Below, in pieces: positions 1-11,400 of a stretch of DNA of 64,000 bases. The translations under genes and the position numbers were made by a program. The stretch's first letter is position 1; each line of letters opens with the position of its first letter. The DNA is from Wyeomyia smithii (Eukaryota > Arthropoda > Insecta > Diptera > Culicidae). The stretch lies in contig NC_073694.1 of the NCBI RefSeq assembly GCF_029784165.1, positions 41,459,006-41,523,005 of the forward strand, in the 5' to 3' direction. Under the pieces are notes generated by a model. That model made no database searches, was not told the DNA's origin, and worked only from the letters and a program-made list of their open reading frames with translations.

Positions 1-1675
1 TTTATTGTGTTCGATTGCAACCTTGCGGAGTTTGGCTGCCTATTTCGTTGAAGCTACTGCAATGCCGTTCCAATTCAGATTTTAACGACTCAAAAGGTGG
101 AACGCTCTCACTACAAGTCATGTGCACTGGTTGGAATGTCGCCGAGAGTGCGGTGATTTTGGTTCGTCCTTTCTCGTGGATGAAGGGATAGGAGCAATGC
201 ACAGGTGAAACCAATGGAGAGCAGTAAGCGAAAGATTAATGAACTGTAAAATGGTCCAACGATGCTGTAAGGGCAAGATGGGGTTCATCTACGTGGGATG
301 AATTTTGCTTGGTTATATAAATTTAATGCAAATTGACGAATATATGCTGGCAACGTCTCGTTCTATAAAGGAATTAGAGAGCTAAGTATTTACGGACTGT
401 TGACTAGAGAAAAGTTTTCTCCTGGAAAGTTTCTTTATAGCTGAACTTATCAAATGACACTAGCTAAAATATTGTGATGACAGGCATGGCAATAGTCAAC
501 GATGCTTGCATCAAACGAAAACTTTCAATCACTTACTAACGAGCGAAGAAGTTTATGTTCCAGTCCATTGAAGGCCCATAAAGTTGAAGCGTTGTCAACC
601 ATGCTCTGGTTTCGTATGTTGTATTTGTAATAAAATACTGTTTGTTTGAAGGTATTACAAAATCATATGTTTTCAACATGCGCAAAACGGTAAAATTATG
701 AATTCTAATTGAGCACTATAATATTTATGTTAGCATATTTGGGTTCGCATGCCTAACTGCATTATTTTTGTAAATTCCTAAGATTTTTAATGCATGTCAC
801 TTTACCAGTATTGAAATTTATCAAGCAGTTCTTACGTCAGGACTAAGAATAACTGCGAATAGGCTCAAAAGATTCCAATAAGTTAACACAATCTGCGTTC
901 AAAAATAATTTACATTTTTTCGAAAATAATATAGGTACATGTTATTCAATAGCAAACCTATCATCACAAACCTAATAGCAAAGTGGCCAGTTCATTGACG
1001 GTTTCGCGCGCTATTATGATTGTGCCTGGTATGACTAAGTAAAATGCAATACTCTCTGAATTTCTGAATAAAATGTTATTCAACGGATTCTTTCAAACAA
1101 AATGTTCCAATATAAAGGTTATGAATAATAACTTATCAAGGGTAACGGGGGTATTTTGGCTCACCCGTGAACGCATTTTATTTGATAAATTCAATGAATA
1201 TTAGAAAACAATGTATACATTATTGAAGTAACATACCTAAGAAGCATACTACAATATAATTTTAGGCAAAGTATTGACTCTAGGTAGCATTATTTTGGAT
1301 TTAGTTCACACATATTTAAAATCATGCCTGAGTCGACTCAAAGTCAAGAGGAAGTGGTAATACTCAGGTCAACTTTCGAAAGCTATTGTAACAAATATGT
1401 ATGCTTTTGAAACAATTCATTGTTGTAGATACATTAATAAGATACCATAAAAGCAGTTTTTATACTTTAACAAGTGGAAAAAAGTTGAAATAGTAGTTTA
1501 AGGCATAGCCGACATATGCTGGTATTTTGGCCATGCCAAGTTTTGACAGCTCTTTGTTTACCATTCGACCGCTTGCGCTAAACGGTGAAGTAACTTGTAT
1601 CAATATACAAGTAATTATTTCTTAATTTGCTAAATTTATTGATTTAAAGTTGGCTGCAAATGCCTGAAAATAAAT
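1..1675. other. AT-rich stretch without recognised gene
   Basis: I see no coding pattern, RNA gene or clear repeat boundary here. A 70-codon open frame on the minus strand at 2-214 has no family resemblance that I recognise and may run off the window edge. Long AT-rich runs suggest intergenic DNA. Confidence 0.5.
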
Positions 1676-1688
1676 ACTTACTTTACTT

Positions 1689-1877
1689 TTATGGCGACAG
1701 ATCGACAGATCGTCTGCCTCGAAGTCGTCGGCCTCTATCCGGTTCTCTGCTAAATATTATCTTTGCCGATCGCTCATCCGCCATCCGTACTACATGGCCA
1801 GCCCACTGTAACTTGCCGTGTTTCATCAGCTTGACAATATCAGCGTGTTTGTATACTTCGTACAGCTCGTGATTCAT
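1689..1877 (-). pseudogene. RTE-like ORF C-terminal segment
   Basis: This 62-codon frame contains LQWAGHVVRMADERSAKIIF and a basic GRRLRGR tail, the usual last block of RTE-type polyproteins. It is the downstream continuation of the reverse transcriptase at 1974-2489, separated by stops and frame changes. Confidence 0.7.
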
Positions 1878-1973
1878 GCGCCTGCGCTACACCCCATTCT
1901 GTAGTTTGCCTCTGAGTATTGATCGCAGGATTCTACGCTCGAAGGCCCCAAGCGCTCGTCGATCGACCTCCTT

Positions 1974-2489
1974 TCACGTCCATGATTCATGTCCGTAGAG
2001 CGCCACCGGGAGGTTCAGAGTCCTATAGAGCGCAAATTTCGTACGAATCTGTAGGCTACGGGACTTAAGCTGGCTACGCAATCCGGAATAAGCCCTATTC
2101 GCCGCCGCAATCCGCCTCTTCGTCTCGCGGCTCACCTCGTTGTCACATGTCACGAGAGTACCAAGATAAACAAAATCATCGACCACTTCGAAAGTATCCC
2201 CATCTATCTCTACCGCAGCACCAACACCCGCAGAACTACCACGCTCTCTAGTGTTAATGATAAGTCCAATTCTCGCAGCTTTCCTTTTGAGAGCCGTAAA
2301 GGCCTCCTCAACTGCTCTACGGTTAATACTAAATATATCAATGTCGTCCGCGAAGCCCAGGAGTATGTGAGACTTAGTGATGATGGTGCCGCTCCTCTGC
2401 ACACCTGCCCTTCGTATTGCACCTTCCAAAGCTATGTTGAACAGTAAGTTCGAGAGCCCGTCACCTTGCTTCAGACCATCTAACGTCAC
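1974..2489 (-). pseudogene. RTE-like reverse transcriptase fragment
   Basis: A 171-codon open frame holds the reverse transcriptase palm: GLKQGDGLSNLLFNIALE, then FADDIDIF (catalytic Asp pair in the ADD box), then KAARIGLIINT, YLGTLVTCDNEVS and RRIAAANRAYSGL. These blocks and their spacing fit RTE-type LINE polymerases. The frame lacks the fingers region, which lies upstream in other frames (3188-2809), so this is part of a dead copy. The polymerase would copy LINE RNA at a nicked chromosomal target. Confidence 0.8.
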
Positions 2490-3772
2490 AAACGCGTCCG
2501 AAAATTCGCCCGCTGTCGCACGTTACAGTTTAATTAGTTTTGTTGGGAAACCATGTTCTAGCATTATTTGCCAATGCTCGTTGCGTTTCACTGTGTCGTA
2601 CGCCGCCTTAAAGTCAATGAACAGATGATGCGTTTGCAAGTTGTGTTCCCAAACTTGTCAATAATTTATCTCAAGGTAAACATCTGGTCTGTTGTAGATC
2701 GCCCCACTCGAAAACCGCATTGGTATTCTCCAACAAAGGCTTCCTGCAACGGTCCCAGTCAAAGGAACAGGGTACGGGAGAGAATTTTGTAAGCAGAATT
2801 GAGGAGGATTATGCCTCGATAATTACTACAGTCGAGCCTATGTCCCTTCTTGTAGATAAGGCATATGAGTTCTTCCAACCAGTCCGTAGTTGTTCCTCAG
2901 ACCATACCCTTAGGATAATCTGGTGAATTGCACTACACAGCCGCTCGCTCCAACTTTGAAAAGTTCGGCCGGTAAGCCGTCCTTCCCAGCGGCTTTGTGG
3001 TTCTTTAGCTCTTTGCAATTATTCCTAACCTCGTCCAATGTTGGTGGGTCCTCCCCAATTTCTAGCCTGTTCCCCTCGACGACTCTCCTACCTTCCTCAC
3101 CGTTCAACACCACTTCAAAATGTTGCTTCCAACGCCTGGCCACCTGCGATAAATCGGTAATCAGGTTCCCCTCTCTGTCATTGCACATGGTACTGGCACG
3201 GTCCGTTTCTTGATTCCGTTGATCGTTCTATAGAAGCTCCTCTTGTCGGGCCTGGTGAAGCAATTTATACGGCGATAAAGCCCCCGGTATTCCCGCATGT
3301 GACGCGTTGCACGATTAGCTGCTACTAAAGTGTTGGCGTAGGCGGAGAAGAACCCTCCGTCACCTCTAGACACTCAGCATCGAACCACCCACCCACTACG
3401 CGTGGTTCCCGTTGTTATGCCTATCACTTCTCGCATTGTTTTGCTGACCGCATCATGGATGTGCTTCCACTGCTCGTTCGGGTCCACTCCAGCTGGTTAA
3501 CCGATCCGTCTATCAACTTTTCGAGTATACTCATCAGCAACTCCTTCCGCTGATAACCTCTGGACGTACCTTCCTTGCCGATCTCGATTTCAAAATGTTA
3601 AGCAATCGGGCGCGAATCTTGCCTACCACGAGATAGTGATCCGAGTCGATGTTTGGCCCTCGAAAGGACCGCACATCTTTGACGTCTGAAAAATGCCGGC
3701 CGTCGATCCGCATGTGGTTGATCTGGGAGTAGGCTTCTGCATTGGGGTGTCTCCAGGTGTGCTTCCGAATGT

Positions 3773-4242
3773 TCAGACGTGCAAAATGGGTACCATTCCC
3801 CTGGCCGTGGCGAAGTTCACTAACCTTAAGCCGTTGTCGGTGGTGGTAGAGTGAAGGCTTTCCCTGCAAATAAAGGGACGAAAGAACTCCTCTCGTCCGA
3901 CTTGTGCGTTCGTAGCTCCGTTGACGATCTTTATATCGTGCTGTGGGCACTCTCCATACGTTTTCTCAAGGAACTCATAGAACTCCTCCTTTACGTCATC
4001 GTTTGTCGGCGCGTACACGTTAATAAGGCTGTAATTGAAGAATCTGCCCTTGATCCTCAATACCTAATAACACGCTTCATTTGGTTTCCAAGTAGTACGA
4101 AACCGACGCCCCGTTCCACTCTATCGCCGCCACTGTAGTATATGTGATACTTGAAAGAAGTGCCCGCGGTCGGATCAACCGCCCGGAATTCACGTTCTCC
4201 GGTTTTAGCCCAACGCACCTCTTGTATGGCAGCTATCTCCAC
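3773..4242 (-). pseudogene. RTE-like endonuclease domain, broken
   Basis: Two overlapping frames together read as an AP-type LINE endonuclease. The frame at 4242-4057 has AAIQEVRWAKTG followed by YYSGG. The frame at 4060-3773 has SLINVYAPTND, then DIKIV..ATNAQVGRE and DNGLRLVNFA. In active relatives the second block usually reads DFNAQVG; here the aspartate is replaced (GATNAQVG), which would damage the metal site. At least one frameshift separates the halves. Role in a live element: nicking the target DNA to prime reverse transcription. Confidence 0.7.
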
Positions 4243-4799
4243 TTTTGCCTACCGTAGCTCTCTGGCCAAGATGTCCGCGCGTGCCGGTTCGAGCAGAGTC
4301 CTAACATTCCAAGTGCCAAGTTTCCAATCGTTGTCCTTTTTCGTTTGCCTAGGTCTATACCGATTGTTCTGATTCGTATCATTCTCTGCATTGTTCGTAG
4401 TAAGTTTATTTCAGCATGCTGCCTTACTAGGGCTGCGGTGCCTAGTCTCGCGACGGGGCTGCCGTCTTGGGTGTAGCTGACGAGACACCGCATTTTATAG
4501 TTCAGCCGTCCCTACCGGATCAGTCGCTGTTTGAGCCGCCCCTAACCTGGGGAACAGACGCTCAGGCAAGCTGCTCTCCAAAAAGAACAGCTCTCCCTTC
4601 TCTGTCAACATACGACCAAGTTCCCACCGGTTCACCGATCTTCCCTTGGTTGCTCGTTTTTCAGTCGGTACCACGTGGAGGTAGGGATAGGAGTTGCTGG
4701 GCATTATGCTATGGACCACACTGGGGTCTATTTTATGCCAATTAGTACGAATGTACTGCTGGTACGCCTTGCCCAGCCGTTAACCAACCATCACTCAAT

Positions 4800-4908
4800 A
4801 CTAGTATGTTAAAAATCGACCCTGGACTCCATTTTGAAATTAAAGATGGCGACTCCCTGCTTCTAGCAAACAGAACGCGAGCGGGACAAAGTTTACCGGG
4901 TCAGCTAG
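4800..4908 (+). mobile_element. Helitron 3' terminal fragment
   Basis: The piece ends with CTAG at 4905-4908 followed by T, preceded by a short imperfect hairpin (GGGACAAAGTTTACCGGG). It matches, in reverse complement, the end of the Helitron at 42381-44048. It also contains one copy of the 125-bp internal repeat motif (GGCGACTCC, CATTTTGAAATT). Only the terminal hundred bases are present, next to the 5' end of the RTE copy. Confidence 0.6.
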
Positions 4909-4913
4909 TTTCT

Positions 4914-4967
4914 ATAAAAAAATTTGTCTGCCTTATTTTCATAAAAAAATTTGTCTGCCTTATTTTC
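4914..4967. repeat. 27-bp perfect tandem duplication (2 copies)
   Basis: The unit ATAAAAAAATTTGTCTGCC followed by TTATTTTC occurs twice head to tail (4914-4940 and 4941-4967) without a mismatch, which suggests recent local slippage or recombination. Confidence 0.9.
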
Positions 4968-4974
4968 ACTGACT

Positions 4975-5152
4975 ATAATGCAAGTTATGCAAGCTATTTT
5001 GAAATATATTCCAAGCAGTAAATGTGGGATCCCACCTGCTGGACTATACTTTTCGAAAATTTTTAATTAACTATTTTCCCAATAATAACATTTTTCAATC
5101 GTCAACACCATATTTACTGCTTGCAACAGAAATAAAAATAGCTTGACTGGCA
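4975..5152. repeat. Imperfect foldback repeat
   Basis: TATAATGC and AAGCAGTAAAT near 4975-5025 recur inverted at about 5112-5152 (ATTTACTGCTTGCAA, GCATTATA). Arms of about 50 bases with mismatches could form a hairpin, so a small MITE is possible. No target duplication was found. Confidence 0.4.
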
Positions 5153-5828
5153 TTATAATCAATAAAAATTAAAAAAATCATAAATACTTCTTGACGGACC
5201 CAAACATCGATATGTTGCCGTTTGCTAGAGACAGCAGCAGACTGGCGCCTTTCGATCTCTTACTGATGCAGTAAATCTTGCTGTGACGTGAGAGTAATGA
5301 AAACAAAAGTCAGCCACCGAACAATACTCTCTACTGAGTAAATGCATGTCGTGCAAATGGTGTGCAAGCTATACAAAATAGCTACTAAGTATGGCCGAGT
5401 TATACGTCCTGCGGTTGTGTAACGGAAACTCGTTAAAAATCAGTCCACGTGGTATGTGGATGGCCCCTTATGAAGATACATTAGTTATGAATTAAAAAAA
5501 TTGAACATTTGAAAATATACTGGTATAAAGAGGAGGGAGAGCTTACATATACAAACTTTCATTTCTCTTTGAGCGTGTTTATTGTGGAGTAAGAATGCCT
5601 AAAATAACTCCAAATTTTCAGTTGTCACCCGTTAAATCGTGAAAAACGTGATCGTCAGCGTTTGCAGTGCCATTAAGAAGCTTCGACAAAGGGGAAATTT
5701 CTAGTGAAAACATATTTTTGATTAATTTCCAAACGTGAGATAAAAAATTGATTAATTTTATTACTTTCCAAATCCAACTGAAATTTTCGGCAAGGTTGTT
5801 GGCAATCTTATGTGAAAAAACTTTGATT

Positions 5829-6796
5829 TAGGGGGAATAGGGGCCTAATGAGCACCCTAACTTGGTTACTGATTTAAGCATGGAAAACGACAAAAATTTT
5901 ATGCTGTCTTCAGTGCAAAACTTGAATTAACTATTTATAATTAAAGGTACACTATTCACAAATTAAAAAGTTTATCGTATAATGGTGAAAAACACAAATT
6001 AGATTCATGCATCAAAAACTAGCAATCAGTCGATGCGTGGGGAATAATGAGCTCCCCACTGGGACATAATGAGCACCCACGGGGTATAATTAGGACTCTT
6101 ATAGAACATATCTTGAAACTGTGTAGAAGTACAACTAATAGGCCAACGTTTGTCGTGAGATGGCGTGATACTTGGCGGCTTGTTTCGTGAATGTCCCGTC
6201 GCGCCTTATGTTGGCCAATTTTGCCTGCAGTCCCTTTTTCTGACCGATTCGGTCTCAAAGATTTTCTAATATATGTTCGCACCATCACTGTAAACAAACA
6301 ATGACTATGGAAACAGACAAACTCATAAGTCTACTGAGATGAATTTCAGGTAAACTTATGTGACAAGGTGTGTTCATTTCACCCCACCTAAAGGTGACCA
6401 TTTCGCCCCTATAGAATTAGTTAAAGTTAATATGAGATTTTAACACTAATTATAGCTTAAAATCAAAACTTCAACGATGGTGAAATTTGGGGTACGACCC
6501 ATACGTCATATTAATGTATCTACATATTTGATAGAGCCATTCAAACGACCGTAGAAGCTTATTTTGTAGTGCGCAATAATAATAATTTTTCCAACAACCC
6601 GGAACCAAGTTGATTTTTCAATATATTTCCATATTTTGAACAGACAAAGCACTTTTGTTCTACATAAAGGAATACTGTAGTAACTACGGAAGAGTTCCAC
6701 ATACTATATTGTATTGAAAAATGCGTAGTTTCGCATAAAAGAGGGGTGCTCATTTCGCCCATTTCCCGTGTGCTCATTATGCCCCTAATCCCCCTA
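5829..6796. mobile_element. Non-autonomous TIR element with GGGGCATAATGAGCAC-type ends
   Basis: The left end reads TAGGGGGAATAGGGGC then CTAATGAGCAC. The right end is its near-perfect inverse (GTGCTCATTATGCCCC then TAATCCCCCTA). The outermost TA could be a TA target duplication as in Tc1/mariner-type insertion. The motif AATGAGCACCC or close variants recurs inside (about 6044, 6066, 6748). No transposase is visible in about 970 bp, so movement would need proteins supplied from elsewhere. Confidence 0.7.
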
Positions 6797-7623
6797 CTCG
6801 TATTTTAATTGATTTTTTTCCGGTGAGATATAATGAAACACTTACGCCATATAGTTTACGTTTTAGCTTACTATTTTTCAGCCATCCTTCGAACTTTATT
6901 CCATAAACGAAAAAAAAAAACAAAAGTACGGAGCAATTTCAATTTTGAATTCACAATTTGTTTATTTTTGGGTATAATTGAATAACAAGGATTGTTAGTA
7001 ATTTTGTTTGTCGGTGGGCCGAGAATTCAAGCAAAGAGATATACACGTTACAATCGATAGTATTCTTCTTCCTTGTCACTTTATTCTTGTTTAAAAAAGT
7101 CCTTCTTATGATAAAACACACAAAGACACATAGTTGAAATATAATTGGTGATACTTGGAAAGAGAAACAAGGCTGGTGCAGTAGAGCAGTTGGCGCAATG
7201 GGAAGGGTAAAGTACGGATACATAGTAAGCGTATTACATACTCTCAATAGTGGTATTGCTAATAATAGAAGTGCGGCATACAGTAGAAATCCGGATAAAA
7301 TCACAATAGATCAACTGTTTTGGTAGCGGTGAAAAGCCCATTTAGGAAGGAAAAATATACAAAAACACCGAGACTGTTTGAAAATTTCAGCCTTAATTCG
7401 TAAAGTTCTCTTGACCTGTGTAAACATATCTAATAACTCAAGTTTCACTCAAATCGAAAAGAGTCGAGTTGCTATACTATGTCCAAAAATATCAGAAATT
7501 TTAATAAAGATGATACTGTATAAAAAACTACAGCCAGGGAATGTTTAGTCAAGATTACGAACACAGTGACCTGAACAACTTGAAATTCAATACAAACGTG
7601 GAAATGGTTTTATGTAAAAAAAT

Positions 7624-7697
7624 GTTAATTACCAATCGCCCCAGCTCGGGTTGGCCTTGCCCGTCCTTCTCCTAGCAGAGAAAAAAAAGTTAATTAC
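7624..7697. mobile_element. Possible retroposed snippet with A tail and 9-bp duplication
   Basis: GTTAATTAC occurs at 7624-7632 and again at 7689-7697. Between them lie about 48 GC-richer bases followed by a run of eight or more A. This is the layout left by LINE-driven retroposition of a short RNA. Chance is not excluded at this length. Confidence 0.35.
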
Positions 7698-8059
7698 ACG
7701 TACCGGAGCGGATAGAATTAGATCGCGACACTGTTTAGGGATATGATCATATCAGTCAACGGAGTTGAAATCACCATGCCAGTGAATTTCGTCTTCCGCT
7801 TGTCATACGAGCATGTGGTTGTGGATCAACTTAATACAAATAGGTTCCACGCCACCCTTGCGCACCTGTTGGCTGATCTGCAGAGGCGATTTGGTGCGCA
7901 TTTCAATTCGGTTGCGTTCGTGTTATTCTCACTCTCACTTCTTTTGCTCGTTCGCGATCTTTGGCCAATATAGGAACGTATCCACATATCGTAGGGTTTG
8001 GCTAAAAATTGCTAGCAATTTGCAATTTCTCTGGGAGAGCTCGGGGAAGCGCGAGCGAT

Positions 8060-8408
8060 CGATCGAGAGAGTCTCCACACCTGTGTTGGTATGCTCATAT
8101 AAAAGCCCCTGTCTGGTCGCTGCGTGCGAGCTGTTTGTAAACAAACTTTTATCGCTGTCGACCACTGGCCCATCGATCCTGGGCTGAACCCGCACCCGCT
8201 GTTGCTACGAAAGAACATTCGAACGGTAAAATCGCCCGCGCGCGCACGTTTAAACGGCGGATCGAGCGAAACGCGAAAGTTCTGCGTGCTATCAGTTATC
8301 AAGCTTTATCGTGACGTTTTTCCCGCCTTCCAGCTTTATTGGGAAGAGAGTTGAAAATACGCACAGTTCTACTGTTCTATCAGATTTTAAACAATCACCA
8401 AACCTAAA
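8060..8408 (+). promoter_or_regulatory. Core promoter and 5' leader of cuticular protein gene
   Basis: A TATA box (TATAAAAG) lies at 8098-8105, about 310 bases before the start codon. A TCAGTT arthropod initiator lies at 8292-8297, about 115 bases before it. The TATA box would place transcription start near 8128, so the two signals imply alternative starts, and I cannot choose between them. A GAGAGAGT stretch just upstream of the TATA box could bind GAGA-type factors. The region is more GC-rich than its surroundings. Transcript data would settle the start. Confidence 0.5.
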
Positions 8409-8420
8409 ATGAACACTTTG
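8409..8420 (+). CDS. Cuticular protein gene, coding exon 1 (MNTL)
   Basis: ATGAACACTTTG is followed directly by GTAAGT, a strong donor site. Joining it in phase 0 to CTCATACTG at 26120 gives a continuous hydrophobic signal peptide. The later exon has no methionine in a suitable place, which supports this tiny exon as the start. Confidence 0.78.
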
Positions 8421-11400
8421 GTAAGTTTAATTAGTTTTTTTTTCTGCGATACAATTGGAATTGACTGTGTAGGAAGTGTTGAAGTTGTAATGGGACATTC
8501 TAAATGACAAAATAGTTTAGAACGGCGTGATCCAGTAGTGAAAGATATAATAAGTTGTGTGTAATAATTTATTGATGATTGGATTCTCGTTCAGAAGTGT
8601 GTCTATAACGCTAGTATATTTACCGCAGCATGAGGACATTTTGTTCCAGTTTCCCGAATGAAATACTATGATGAAGTGTTATATTAATCAAAAAAAGGAC
8701 GAACCTATTTTTTAGTTCATGAAAGAGACTTTTATTTAATTAAAAATATTGAAAATTGTTTAGAAAAAAAAAATTATTTTCAAAGCAAACAATAGGTTTG
8801 GCATAAAATTTAAATTATATATTGTTGCGGATTGCGTAAGCAATTGTGAATCATAAGAGAAGGTTTTCCTTCACACAGTGATGTTGGTGATATGTTGTTA
8901 AAATACCTCGAAAAAATTATTCAAACAACGTTTAAACTATATCCAGAATTTTGGAAAAGAGTTATAAGCGTTATCAATAAAAGTGTTCCGAAGTTTTCAA
9001 GTTATAGCAGAGTCAAATTCCAAGCTTCTTGACATTTTCAAAATTCGCACTACATTGAGCATTTGAACTTGCTTGCCTAGTTTTTTTTGTTTAATTTCAG
9101 AATTTGATTTCATCGTACAAATGTCGGAATCCAATATTGCGATCCTTTTGCATTCAATTTCAATAGGATTGCAAAAGTCGAAAATGAAATATTTTTTGTT
9201 CCCCGAACATGTTCGATTCTTCAACCACGAACATGGTTGAGAGCACGAACAAAAATTAAATCGCCCCCTTGGCCAGGTACGGCCGGTGTTCGCAAACCGT
9301 TGAACAATTGTGCGAAGCGGACATAATTAAGGTGACGTGTTTCACCCCTTTACCCACAATGTGGCGCAATATGTTATGCGGACTGGAGGAACGTGGGTCT
9401 AAGGGAACCCATTTTGTACTGTCAGAAGTATTCCAATCCCGTCAGTATCGTGGGGCATTGGGGGAGGAAAACTTTTCACAGCATTGTGAGGTGGGCTTTC
9501 ACGTTTTTCATGGGTCAGCACTTTCGTTCAAACTTATTTCTCAAAGTAACACGTTGCTTGTTGAATTTTAATTTCCCCGGAACTGTGGCGTTTGTATCCG
9601 ATGATTGACATGCAAAAAATATTCCCTGAATTCGAGCTGACAATTTTTCCGCAAGGAAGGTTGTTTTTTTTTCTCTCAAATATATGAACATAAACAGCTT
9701 CCATTTTTCGCACGTAGAATCACAATTCGTGGAAGCGATGAAGAATGAATAGACTCTGTCGTTTCACGGTTGGTACGGCCAGGTCGAGTCAAAAACAAAA
9801 GCGACGATCATAATCGTGAAAGCATTATTCCTGGCATTGAATTTTGCTCCAGCGCTGCCACTTGCGCTGTGCTGTACGGCATCCCCCCTGGGGTGTGCCA
9901 AGGCTGATGATGGCAACCGAGTGACTTTGTTGAAAAAAACTTCACCGCCAGGAGGATTTACTTTGCTGGATGGGTTTGCTAGAAAGCCTTCGTTTGTTGG
10001 CTTCCGTTGTGGAACAGGCTCAGTGAAAAATGGAAGGAAAGAAATTGTTATCAACGAAACGGCTGTACTGTACTATAACAGCGAAAAGAAGATTGGCAAA
10101 CAACCGTTGCCAAGAATTGCATTACGTTTGGCAATGATTCCCTGGTTCGGTGTGGTTATGAAGTGGAAAATGTTTTGTGCTAGGTTAGCTCTGCCTATCA
10201 GAACGCAGCGTTCTGTTGAAAAGGGACAATTTTCCCAGCACATTTTGGATGATATTTCACAATTAAATTATCGCAACGAGATCCTTATTTAACATTGATA
10301 CAGTCTGTATCGACTCGAAAGCGGCCGTAAATCGAGTTAGGTATCGCATCACAATATGGTTTATATAAACCATTCTGACCACATCCGGTTTGATAAGTTT
10401 GGACGTCTCGGTTTGTCCTTGTACCTTGTTCGCTGGTTTGAATCATATTTGTTCATCTGGTTCTATAGAGTTGAAAGAACTTATCATTTGTTCTGCAAGG
10501 TTGAGTTTCGGGATGACTGCTATAGACCTTTTTTGAGCGACGTCTGTCTAGCTTCGTCTTGGAGTTGATTTTAGCCACTAGGTCTTGCTTAAGCGCCTTG
10601 TTGGATTGCTAAGAGGCACGGAGAAAACGGTTGCCTCCTCGTAGACGGATGATTTTTTGCAATATCCCTGATCCGAGAGTCCTAAGCTTACCTCGAACGC
10701 CCTTAATACCTTCCAGTGCAGCTGCCGATTGTATATTCCACTACGACCCTTACTCTGATTTTTGCAGGTAGCGGTAATCTGTTCTCGGAGACGTTTAATC
10801 ATTTTATACACAGTTAATTGGCGAATTTCAGTGTTTTTAGTGATTTTAAGAGCGGACCACATCGAATTCTCGACATGACTTCATCCGATGAATGAGAACA
10901 AATAAAAAACTGAAATACCAAAAATTTCCTTCAGTGTATGTTCTTAACTAGAGACCTGAAAGTCTACGAAGCCTCAGGATCCCAGGCATCTAAGCACTCG
11001 CTAGTCGCTTTCGATTTGATCGAGTCATCGTGCATGCTGTGATCTTTTACATCTGGATCTGATGTTGAAAGAATTGCTGAAAAAAGGCTTATTAACCGGG
11101 TTGTCCGACAGCCTTGCGACGTGCCTGACTGGAGTTCTCTCTCTAAGTAGCACGTAGCTTGTGGTTCACGCGTTTACGTCCCTTCTTCTAAAACCTCTAC
11201 GGGCGTGCAGGTTTCCTGAGAGTAGTGTATTCGTGTTAGGTCAATAGAGATCCAGTTCCACAGATCTAATCAAAGTTCTGTACATTTTAAACATCCTTCG
11301 GTTGTGCACCCTACTCGATCTCAAGGTCATTTTTCTTATTTTTTTCAAAGCAATTTTAACTACTACGGTCATTCGTTCAAAGGGTCCTCTAAAGTGAAAA

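Larger units (their letters stand above)
1676..4790 (-). mobile_element. RTE-like non-LTR retrotransposon, decayed, near full length
   Basis: Read on the minus strand the order is: a 5' leader (about 4790-4430), an apurinic-type endonuclease (about 4242-3773), a linker, a reverse transcriptase with a FADDIDI box (2489-1974), and a C-terminal WAGHVVRMADER motif (1877-1689). The 3' end has short AAGTA-type repeats. This order and the AIQEVRW endonuclease start are typical of RTE-clade LINEs as I know them from mosquitoes. The frame is broken many times, so the copy is dead. Related leader or body pieces recur at 19777-21572, 28507-29250 and 36300-37450, all on the same strand. Clade assignment is by eye. 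Confidence 0.75.
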
